DNA of 33,252 bases from Paracoccus luteus. GTDB taxonomy: Bacteria > Pseudomonadota > Alphaproteobacteria > Rhodobacterales > Rhodobacteraceae. The stretch covers positions 1 through 33,252 of the forward strand of contig NZ_SDEA01000013.1 in NCBI RefSeq assembly GCF_004522155.1. The letters run 5' to 3'. Made by a program: the position numbers and the translations under genes. Numbering within the stretch: position 1 is the stretch's first letter; every line of letters starts with the position of its first letter. Shown here in pieces: positions 16,885 through 23,491 of this stretch. The notes below the pieces were generated by a model, which did not search any database, had not been told where the DNA came from, and saw only the letters and a program-made list of their open reading frames with translations.

Positions 16885-16908
16885 CATAATGGAAGTAACG
16901 CCATTATG
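16885..16908. promoter_or_regulatory. Inverted repeat, likely HxlR operator
   Basis: CATAATGG and CCATTATG form a perfect 8-bp inverted repeat with an 8-base spacer, ending 8 bases before the hxlR start codon. An additional palindrome, ACATATGT, lies at 16871-16878. The position over the start region suggests autoregulation by the HxlR protein. No clear -35/-10 pair was assigned. Confidence 0.6.
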
Positions 16909-16916
16909 GATGTGCC

Positions 16917-17423
16917 ATGCAACGAACAAGCTTTCTATCATCCGAATGTCCCGCAGCCCGAGCGCTGGAAAGCGTCGGTGACTGGTGGAGCATCCTGATC
17001 CTGCGGGACGCCTTCCAAGGGTTGAGCAAATTCGATGAATTCGAGAAGAATCTCGGTATTTCCACGAACATTTTGGCGAGGCGATTGAAACATCTCACAG
17101 CCGAAGGGTTGTTTGAAAGGCAACGATACAATGATCATCCGCCTCGATTTGAATACGTCCTTACCGACAAGGGGCGAGATTTCTATCCGGTAGCAATCGC
17201 CCTGTTCGCATGGGGAAACCGGAATCTTGCGCCCAATGAAATAGCCATGCGCCTTGGCGACAGGGAAACCGGTAGGGAACGAAACGCCATCATAGTCGAT
17301 GCGGATACTGGAGAAAAAATCACTCCTGAAAACACGGTTCTTCTAGCAGGCCCAGCGGCGACGGAAGAAACGATGCGCGTCATAAACCGTGTGAAGCGGG
17401 TAAACTCAGAAAAAGCGGAATAA
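16917..17423 (+). CDS. HxlR-family transcriptional regulator
   Basis: A 168-residue winged-helix protein: the N-terminal SSECPAARALESVGDWWSIL carries the conserved Cys11 and the GDWWSILILRDA motif, followed by FEKNLGISTNILARRLKHL and a wing (RFEYVLTDKGRDFYP). HxlR proteins often sense thiol-reactive or toxic small molecules through this Cys. It is followed after 4 nt by the KAS II gene, so the two form an operon. The ATG at 16917 sits directly after a strong inverted repeat. Lower GC than the backbone marks it as cargo. Confidence 0.9.
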   Translation: MQRTSFLSSECPAARALESVGDWWSILILRDAFQGLSKFDEFEKNLGISTNILARRLKHLTAEGLFERQRYNDHPPRFEYVLTDKGRDFYPVAIALFAWGNRNLAPNEIAMRLGDRETGRERNAIIVDADTGEKITPENTVLLAGPAATEETMRVINRVKRVNSEKAE

Positions 17424-17427
17424 TCAA

Positions 17428-18690
17428 ATGCGTCGAATTGTTATAACCGGCATGGGTCTGGTGGGCCCTCTTGGTTCCGGGACCGAAACAAGCTGGAAAA
17501 GGCTCTTGGAAGGAAAATCAGGAATTAGGAGTTTGCCCGATGAAATCTCCAGCGACCTGCCGGTGAAAATCGGAGGACTCGTTCCCAGCCTGATTGAAGA
17601 TTCCGAAGCCGGTTTCGATCCCGATGTGATCGTTGACACAAAGGATCAACGAAAAATGGATCGCTTCATTCTGTTCGCACTAGCGGCCGCGATGGAGGCT
17701 CTTGAAACGGCGGGATGGCATCCTACGTGCGACTACGAACGTGAGCGCACGGCGACAATTATTGCCTCTGGTATAGGCGGATTTCCTGCAATTGCTTCAG
17801 CAGTTCGTATAACGGATACACGGGGAGCACGGAGGCTATCACCCTTTACCGTGCCATCGTTTCTGGCCAATCTCGCGGCAGGACATGTTACCATCAGGCA
17901 TGGATTTACAGGTCCTATTGGCACGCCTGTAACCGCCTGCGCTGCCAGCGTTCAAGCCATCGGCGACGCCGCGCGGCTGATACGCTCTAACGAGGCCGAC
18001 ATCGCTCTGTGCGGCGGGGCAGAAGCATGCATTGATAAGGTTAGTCTTGGGGCATTTGCTGCCGCGCGAGCACTATCCACCGGCTACAATACTACCCCGG
18101 AACTGGCGTCGAGGCCGTTCGACACCGGGCGCGATGGTTTCGTAATGTCTGAAGGGGCGGGTCTGATCGTCATAGAGGAATTAGAACATGCCCTCGCTCG
18201 GGGTGCCAAGCCCATAGCGGAATTGGTGGGATACGGCACAAGCGCCGATGCACATCATATGACTGCCGGTCCAGATGACGGCCGAGGCGCGGCCCGTGCG
18301 ATGGGAATTGCACTCCACAGTGCTGGGTTGAAACCAATCGATATTCAACATTTGAACGCACATTCCACCTCCACCCCCGTAGGAGATCGAGGAGAAATTG
18401 CCGCGATACAATCCGTGTTCGGCAATCATGATGTGGTCGTAAGCGCCACGAAATCGGCTACGGGGCACCTACTTGGTGCCGCAGGCGGTATTGAGGCAAT
18501 CTTCACGGTGCTCGCTTTGCGCGATCAAATTGCTCCCCCAACGAGAAATTTAGAAACCCCCGATCCTGTTGCCGCTGGTATCGACCTCGTTCGCCAATCT
18601 GCGCGGCCCATTCTCATGGAACATGCCATTTCCAACGGATTCGGCTTTGGCGGTGTTAATGCAAGTGTCGCTTTCCGGCGATGGCAGTAA
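17428..18690 (+). CDS. Beta-ketoacyl-ACP synthase II-like (FabF family)
   Basis: A 420-residue KAS II-type condensing enzyme with a full catalytic set: Cys171 in TACAAS, His312 in LNAHSTSTPVGD, Lys342 and His347 in KSATGHLLGAAGG, and the glycine-rich end NGFGFGGVNAS. Housekeeping FabF elongates fatty acids by decarboxylative condensation of malonyl-ACP. An extra copy on an ICE under an HxlR regulator and without other fatty-acid genes suggests a special role, such as a drug-insensitive replacement for chromosomal FabF or lipid modification. That is inference. The gene is complete; a small inverted repeat (ACAGTC/GACTGT) follows its stop. Confidence 0.9.
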   Translation: MRRIVITGMGLVGPLGSGTETSWKRLLEGKSGIRSLPDEISSDLPVKIGGLVPSLIEDSEAGFDPDVIVDTKDQRKMDRFILFALAAAMEALETAGWHPTCDYERERTATIIASGIGGFPAIASAVRITDTRGARRLSPFTVPSFLANLAAGHVTIRHGFTGPIGTPVTACAASVQAIGDAARLIRSNEADIALCGGAEACIDKVSLGAFAAARALSTGYNTTPELASRPFDTGRDGFVMSEGAGLIVIEELEHALARGAKPIAELVGYGTSADAHHMTAGPDDGRGAARAMGIALHSAGLKPIDIQHLNAHSTSTPVGDRGEIAAIQSVFGNHDVVVSATKSATGHLLGAAGGIEAIFTVLALRDQIAPPTRNLETPDPVAAGIDLVRQSARPILMEHAISNGFGFGGVNASVAFRRWQ

Positions 18691-18811
18691 CAGTCCCGGA
18701 CTGTGCTTCCGCAAACACTTCGGTTCGCTACGCAACGATGGTCAGATAACGCTTTTGAGAGGAAGGTCGAATAGAGCATTGATCCTATAGCGCCGGTCCT
18801 ATCTGCCCGCG

Positions 18812-18990
18812 CAGACCTCGCTGCTGAGCTGGCGGTTGATGACCGGCCGCCACGGGACAAGGGTGCATTTATGGCTCTTTTCAACCACAGCGAACTGGCT
18901 GCTGGATAATTGTACGGTGCCGGTGGACTTGTCGCTCACGCCTTCGCTATCCGTGGTAGTATCGAACGGTAGTCCGTGCAGACCTTCCGG
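18812..18990 (-). pseudogene. Diverged 3' remnant of a DUF3363 relaxase gene (copy 3)
   Basis: One minus-strand frame encodes LPFDTTTDSEGVSDKSTGTV, then QLSSSQFAVVEKSHKCTLVP and WRPVINRQLSSEV. This corresponds to the intact relaxase end LPFRAAKDGESVSGKFTGTV, QLTSGKFAIVEKSHEFTLVP, WRPIIDRQLGREV. The final residues of the relaxase are missing, with a possible small deletion near 18812. The lysR gene runs into this remnant in another frame. There is no start or catalytic part, so it is a fragment left at a cargo boundary. The 120 bases between the KAS gene and this remnant hold nothing else I recognise. Confidence 0.9.
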
Positions 18991-19859
18991 CCCATGTCGT
19001 TGGCGAGGCTGAGCAGGTTGCGAAGCGCCGCGCTGCGATTGGACGGCGACCAGACAGCCGAGAAGGCGACCGGCTCCGGCTCGTCGGTGAAGGGCAAAAA
19101 GACAATGCCGTTTGTCGGCAACAGCGCCGTGGCCGCGCCGACGATGGTGATGCCAAAGCCCTGTCCGACCAAAGACAAAAGGGTGCCACGCCCCACGTCG
19201 AAGCGCAGGATCGACGGCGCAGGCCAGCGCTCGGCATGGCGTAGCACGATATGGCTATGAACCTGCGGTCCAGTGCCGCCATGCCTGACAAGGAACGTCT
19301 CGCCTGCCAAATCGGGCCATGTGACGGCTGACCGCTTGGCGAGCGGATGCCGTTCCGGTAGCACCGCCAAGAGCGGTTCGGTCCATGTGCGACGGGAATG
19401 GCAGTCGGGTGGTTGGGGCGTGCCCGCGACGAACGCCACGTCCAACCTGCCGGCGCGAAGCTGCACCACCGCTTCACGGGCCGGGCCTTCGGCGATCTCG
19501 ACTTCAACATCGGGGTAATCCTTGCGGTATTGGCCGATCAGCTTTGCGAGGAAGCTATGCGGAATCAGGGCATGGATACCGATACGAAGCCGGCCGCTTT
19601 CTCCGGCTGCCGCCATGCCGGCGGTTTTCACCGCATGGTCGAGTTGGTCAATACCTACGGCTATCCGCTCGACGAAATGGCGTCCGGCCTCGGTCAGCCG
19701 AACGCCGCGCGCATGACGCTCGAACAAGAGGATGCCGAGGTCTTCTTCCAGTGCCTTCACGCGGGCGCTGACGCTGGACTGTGCAACGCCGAGCGCGTTG
19801 GCGGCGTGACGGAAGTTGAGATATTCGGCGACAGCGAGAGTGTGAACTAAGGTCATCAT
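18936..19859 (-). CDS. LysR-family regulator of the floR/tet(G) resistance region
   Basis: A LysR-type regulator of about 307 residues. The N-terminal HTH (LAVAEYLNFRHAANALGVAQ, then SSVSARVKALEEDLG) is followed by a co-inducer-binding domain (SGRLRIGIHALIP, then LLAVLPERHPLAKRSAVTW). It resembles, from memory, the LysR gene commonly found with floR and tet(G). The start is MMTLVHTL (19859 or 19856); an upstream in-frame ATG at 19928 lacks support. The last 17 or so residues (from about KVCTDYRS) are encoded by relaxase-remnant DNA in another frame, so the natural C-terminus has been replaced. Target genes are unknown. Confidence 0.88.
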   Translation of the reverse strand: MMTLVHTLAVAEYLNFRHAANALGVAQSSVSARVKALEEDLGILLFERHARGVRLTEAGRHFVERIAVGIDQLDHAVKTAGMAAAGESGRLRIGIHALIPHSFLAKLIGQYRKDYPDVEVEIAEGPAREAVVQLRAGRLDVAFVAGTPQPPDCHSRRTWTEPLLAVLPERHPLAKRSAVTWPDLAGETFLVRHGGTGPQVHSHIVLRHAERWPAPSILRFDVGRGTLLSLVGQGFGITIVGAATALLPTNGIVFLPFTDEPEPVAFSAVWSPSNRSAALRNLLSLANDMGRKVCTDYRSILPRIAKA

Positions 19860-19948
19860 TGGCACTCGCCCCGAAAGGAGATGATTGCTCAACAGATTTA
19901 ATCCGTCATTTCTCCTAAGTCTACGCATGCCAAATCGCCATGACTAAA

Positions 19949-21124
19949 TCACAATGAAGTTGCGAATGGTCTGCGTAGTATTGGCAGACATATTAAATAG
20001 AGGATCGCGCCGACAATCCAAACCCAACCGTTCCATGCCCCGGCGGTGGCAGAATAGAGTGCTGTGAAGCCAAGCGGTCCTGCGATAGAGCTTAGATTGG
20101 TGAGGCTCGTTAGCGTTCCTTGCAAAGCCCCTTGCTTGTTACTGCTGACATTGTTTGAGAGCATTGCCTGCAAGGCCGGCATGCCAACACCCCCGGCGGC
20201 AAGCAGCAACAGAATCGGGAACACCATCCATCCCTGCGTGGCAAAAGCCAGAAGAACGAAGCCAGTCGCATCCGCAGCCATGCCAAACAGCAGCGTGCGC
20301 CGCTCTCCAAGCCGGCTTGAAAGCGGGCCGGTAACAAACGCTTGGAAGATCGCATGTGTTGCCCCAAACGCCGCGAGCGACAAACCAACGGTCGCGGTGT
20401 TCCACTGAAAACGGTCCTCGCCATATATGACCCATAGGGCTGCAGGCACTTGGCCGATCAGTTGAATAATGAAGAAAACTGCGAAAAGCGCACCTAGCCC
20501 GCGCAATGCATCATCCAGCCGTAACAGAACGAATGGTTTGATGCGAACCGGCTTTCCGGTCCCGCCATGGCTGTGATGAGTCTCCTTGAGGAAAATGCAG
20601 GCAAGCAGGAACGCGAACCCGTTGAGAAGGGCGGCGGCGATAAACGGGGCATGAGCAGAGATACCACCGAGCATGCCACCAAGTGCTGGCCCGGCAATCA
20701 TGCCCGCCCCATAACAGGCCCCCATGTAGCCGAACCAGCGTGCGCGAGAACCTTCCCCCGTCGAATCGGCAATGGTTGAGGCTGCTACAGCTCCGGTTGC
20801 GCCCGTGACGCCGGACACGAGTCGGCCGATATAGAGCACCCATAAGACCGGCGCTGATGCCATAATCGTGTAATCGACTGCGGCTCCTGCAAGAGAAGCC
20901 AGAAGTACCGGACGCCGACCGTAAGAATCCGAAAGCTGTCCAAGCATGGGCGCGAAGACGACCTGCATCAATGCATAGAGCGACAGCAAGGCACCATAGT
21001 GTCCAGCGACCTGCTCTGCTGGCACAAGCTCACGCAGAAGCGTCGGAAGGACGGGCATGATGAGGCCGAGACCCATGGCGTCAAGACCCACGATCAGCAG
21101 GGCAATGATGGCAGAGCTGCGCAC
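19949..21124 (-). CDS. tet(G): Tetracycline efflux MFS transporter Tet(G)
   Basis: A 391-residue, 12-helix major facilitator that exports tetracycline in exchange for protons. It has the class A-like start RSSAIIALLIVGLDAMGLGL, loop 2-3 motif GQLSDSYGRRPVLL, motif C region GACYGAGMIAGPALGGMLGG, and length equal to Tet(G). The sequence agrees with Tet(G) as I know it. The start is GTG at 21124. It is divergent from tetR with two operators in the 103-bp gap, so it is induced by tetracycline. Confidence 0.95.
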   Translation of the reverse strand: MRSSAIIALLIVGLDAMGLGLIMPVLPTLLRELVPAEQVAGHYGALLSLYALMQVVFAPMLGQLSDSYGRRPVLLASLAGAAVDYTIMASAPVLWVLYIGRLVSGVTGATGAVAASTIADSTGEGSRARWFGYMGACYGAGMIAGPALGGMLGGISAHAPFIAAALLNGFAFLLACIFLKETHHSHGGTGKPVRIKPFVLLRLDDALRGLGALFAVFFIIQLIGQVPAALWVIYGEDRFQWNTATVGLSLAAFGATHAIFQAFVTGPLSSRLGERRTLLFGMAADATGFVLLAFATQGWMVFPILLLLAAGGVGMPALQAMLSNNVSSNKQGALQGTLTSLTNLSSIAGPLGFTALYSATAGAWNGWVWIVGAILYLICLPILRRPFATSL

Positions 21125-21156
21125 CTGAAACTCCAGCGCCGCTCAATGGAGCGACT

Positions 21157-21199
21157 TTATCAACGATAAGGAGATGGACATAGAACTTATCGGTGATAA
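21157..21199. promoter_or_regulatory. Two tet operators between tet(G) and tetR(G)
   Basis: Two perfect dyads of the form TTATC-N3-GATAA lie at 21157-21169 (spacer AAC) and 21187-21199 (spacer GGT), 30 bases apart centre to centre. This is the standard two-operator arrangement bound by TetR dimers, controlling both divergent genes. Confidence 0.93.
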
Positions 21200-21227
21200 A
21201 TTGTCAAGCACTGGCGAAGGAACGTGA

Positions 21228-21854
21228 ATGACCAAACTGGACAAGGGCACCGTGATCGCGGCGGCGCTAGAGCTGTTGAACGAGGTTGGCATGGACAGCC
21301 TGACGACGCGGAAGCTCGCTGAACGCCTCAAGGTTCAGCAGCCTGCGCTTTACTGGCATTTCCAGAACAAGCGAGCGCTGCTTGATGCGCTCGCCGAGGC
21401 GATGCTGGCGGAACGCCATACCCGCTCGCTACCCGAAGAGAATGAGGACTGGCGGGTGTTCCTGAAAGAGAATGCCCTGAGCTTCAGAACGGCGTTGCTC
21501 TCTTATCGCGACGGCGCGCGTATCCATGCCGGCACTCGACCGACAGAACCGAATTTTGGCACCGCCGAGACGCAAATACGCTTTCTCTGCGCGGAGGGCT
21601 TTTGTCCGAAGCGCGCCGTTTGGGCGCTCCGGGCGGTCAGTCACTATGTGGTCGGTTCCGTTCTCGAGCAGCAGGCATCTGATGCCGATGAGAGAGTTCC
21701 GGACAGGCCAGATGTGTCCGAGCAAGCACCGTCGTCCTTCCTGCACGATCTGTTTCACGAGTTGGAAACAGACGGCATGGATGCTGCGTTCAACTTCGGA
21801 CTCGACAGCCTCATCGCTGGTTTCGAGCGGCTGCGTTCATCTACAACAGATTAG
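21228..21854 (+). CDS. tetR(G): Tetracycline repressor TetR(G)
   Basis: A 208-residue TetR-class repressor. The N-terminal HTH shows LTTRKLAERLKVQQPALYWH (about residues 25-45), and the C-terminal tetracycline-binding core includes the His-containing HAGTRP segment and the HDLFHELETDGMDAAFNFGL dimer region. GAAGGA precedes the ATG. It represses itself and tet(G) until tetracycline binds. Its TAG stop overlaps the TAA stop of the relaxase remnant on the other strand, so the module boundary is right at its 3' end. Confidence 0.95.
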   Translation: MTKLDKGTVIAAALELLNEVGMDSLTTRKLAERLKVQQPALYWHFQNKRALLDALAEAMLAERHTRSLPEENEDWRVFLKENALSFRTALLSYRDGARIHAGTRPTEPNFGTAETQIRFLCAEGFCPKRAVWALRAVSHYVVGSVLEQQASDADERVPDRPDVSEQAPSSFLHDLFHELETDGMDAAFNFGLDSLIAGFERLRSSTTD

Positions 21855-21966
21855 AGGCTTATGCCCCTTTGCCGCCCCAACTGCCACGACACCGATCCGC
21901 TTTGCACGATGCCCATGACCTCACGGCCGAGCTGGCGGTCGATGACCGGCCGCCACGGGACAAGGG
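21851..21966 (-). pseudogene. 3' remnant of a DUF3363 relaxase gene (copy 2)
   Basis: The minus strand encodes LVPWRPVIDRQLGREVMGIV, then QSGSVSWQLGRQRGISL and a stop. The intact relaxase ends LVPWRPIIDRQLGREVAGIM, QGGSVSWQLGRQRGLGL. The 38 codons align without gaps but with several differences. Upstream of LVPWRP the similarity stops abruptly at about 21967, where floR-flanking sequence begins. It lies between floR and tetR as a boundary scar. Confidence 0.93.
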
Positions 21967-22060
21967 AAATGAGCGGTATCTTGCCAGACAGGATACCGCC
22001 ATTCACGAGGTTTCGAAGATTATTGCGCCGCATCAAAGCGGGCTTGCTTCCAGTCGTCGG

Positions 22061-23275
22061 CTAGACGACTGGCGACTTCTCGGTGGCAGCATCACGGGAT
22101 CGAAGGAGCGCCAGCCCCAACGACACCAGCACTGCCATTGCCGTGGCGTAACAAATCACGGGCCACGCTGTATCGCCGTTTAACAGCGTCACCGCCAATG
22201 TCCCGACGATACTGACTATCAGGCTTTGGATGCAGAAGTAGAACGCAACCGCTGATCCAGCGATGTCGTCGAACTGCGCAAGTGCGCCGTTGGCGGTAAC
22301 GGACACCGTGAAGACAATGCCGACCGCGACAACCCACATCGGCAGGATGAAGCTGAAAAATGACGGCGATCCGAAAAGTTGGCCGATCCCCAACAGGATC
22401 GCGCCGGAAACGAGCAACGCCATCCCGCGCGCTACGCATCCCGCGATACCCCATTTGGCAACGAAGGACTTTGCGAAGCGGGTTGTCGTGACCATGACCA
22501 GCGCGACAGTCGCGAAGGCCAAGCTAAATCCGATCTCGGAATAGCCGGCTTGGCCTATGAGAACACGGGGGGCTGTCGAGAAGAAAACGAAGAATGTGCC
22601 CATGCCGGCACTAAATCCGACCGTGTAAACCCAAAAGGCCGGACTCGCGAAGATCGGCAAAACAGATCGTTGCGTTCTGGCCTGATCCAACGGTCGGGTT
22701 TCATGCCACCTGAAACTGGCGTTTAAGAGTGCGAGCGAAGCCAGTGCAGCCAGTGTGATGAAGATCGCCTGCCATCCCCAAAACTCGCCGATCAGCGCAC
22801 CGGCTATAGGGCCGAGCGCAGGCACGAACGCCAGCATCGAACTGAAAAGGCCGTAGATGACGGCACCTTCGGGACGATTGGCATATACGTCGCGCACGGT
22901 CGCGAAGGTGGCCACCAGCATGGCCGATGCTCCAACAGCCTGAACCAGACGAAACGCAACAAAGGCTAATGCAGTTGAAGAACAAGCCGCTCCCAGAGAC
23001 GCAGCAACGAAAGCCGTTGCGCCTACAAGCAGGATCGGCCGTCGCCCGACGCGATCGGAGAGTGGCCCAAAGATCACTTGGCCCACACCGAGCATCACCA
23101 TGTAGAGGCTCAACGTGAGTTGGATTATGGATGGAGTCGTGTTCAGGACGCCCGGCATCGCCGGAACGACTGGAAGATAAATATCCATCGCCAGCGAGGC
23201 GAGGATGTCGAAGGGAGCCATAAGCAGCAAGGCTGCCGGCAGCGTATAGGCCCACGCGGGGCGTGTGGTGGTCAT
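22061..23275 (-). CDS. floR: Chloramphenicol/florfenicol efflux MFS transporter FloR (variant)
   Basis: A 404-residue drug:H+ antiporter of the Bcr/CflA type with 12 helices. The start TTTRPAWAYTLPAALLLMAP, motif GPLSDRVGRRPILL and the end AATEKSPVV are characteristic of FloR. It confers phenicol resistance by export. Several positions differ from the common FloR as I remember it, so it looks like a variant allele. Upstream, 105 bases separate it from a short leader ORF and stem-loop, suggesting phenicol-induced expression. The 94 bases downstream, before the relaxase remnant, hold no gene. Confidence 0.95.
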   Translation of the reverse strand: MTTTRPAWAYTLPAALLLMAPFDILASLAMDIYLPVVPAMPGVLNTTPSIIQLTLSLYMVMLGVGQVIFGPLSDRVGRRPILLVGATAFVAASLGAACSSTALAFVAFRLVQAVGASAMLVATFATVRDVYANRPEGAVIYGLFSSMLAFVPALGPIAGALIGEFWGWQAIFITLAALASLALLNASFRWHETRPLDQARTQRSVLPIFASPAFWVYTVGFSAGMGTFFVFFSTAPRVLIGQAGYSEIGFSLAFATVALVMVTTTRFAKSFVAKWGIAGCVARGMALLVSGAILLGIGQLFGSPSFFSFILPMWVVAVGIVFTVSVTANGALAQFDDIAGSAVAFYFCIQSLIVSIVGTLAVTLLNGDTAWPVICYATAMAVLVSLGLALLRSRDAATEKSPVV

Positions 23276-23352
23276 GACGAATCAACCGCTCGATTAAGGA
23301 TACCGGGCAGCGTCTGCTCGTCAGCAATCAGATGGGATTGGTCTTACAGAGC

Positions 23353-23380
23353 GCCGCAACAACAATTCTGATGTTGCGGC
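23353..23380 (-). promoter_or_regulatory. Stem-loop of putative floR attenuator
   Basis: GCCGCAACA and TGTTGCGGC form a perfect 9-bp stem with a 10-base loop. In the floR transcript the 5' arm begins immediately after the stop codon of the leader ORF, so a ribosome stalled near the leader's end would cover or melt it. No U-rich run follows on the minus strand, which disfavours an ordinary intrinsic terminator. An alternative pairing is possible between leader GTCAGCA and a downstream TGCTGAC. Confidence 0.7.
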
Positions 23381-23410
23381 TTACTTGTCTGCTGACTTGG
23401 AATTTCCCAT
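23381..23410 (-). CDS. floR leader peptide (cmlA-leader-like)
   Basis: ATG GGA AAT TCC AAG TCA GCA GAC AAG TAA encodes MGNSKSADK, preceded by TGGAG nine bases or so upstream. The cmlA leader, from memory, is MSTSKNADK, also nine residues and with the same SK.ADK pattern. That leader stalls ribosomes in the presence of chloramphenicol with Ala near the penultimate position. Same length, similar residues, direct adjacency to a stem-loop and position before a phenicol exporter together make a regulatory leader likely. Confidence 0.75.
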   Translation of the reverse strand: MGNSKSADK

Positions 23411-23491
23411 GCTGATGGCTCCACGATTACGAAATTGAATAGCAGCTCTTATCGAATTAGTTGTTGCGTTGCAATGCGGTATCGTTGGCTC

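Noticed and set aside
21851..22036. 61-codon minus-strand frame that could be called a small gene
   Set aside because: Its conserved part is only the 3' end of the relaxase gene; the first 24 residues are unrelated junction sequence, so it is a remnant.
16917..23275. Integron, ISCR or insertion-sequence origin of the resistance block
   Set aside because: No transposase, integron integrase, attC-like site or terminal inverted repeats were seen around floR, tet(G) or the KAS genes; only duplicated relaxase ends mark the borders.
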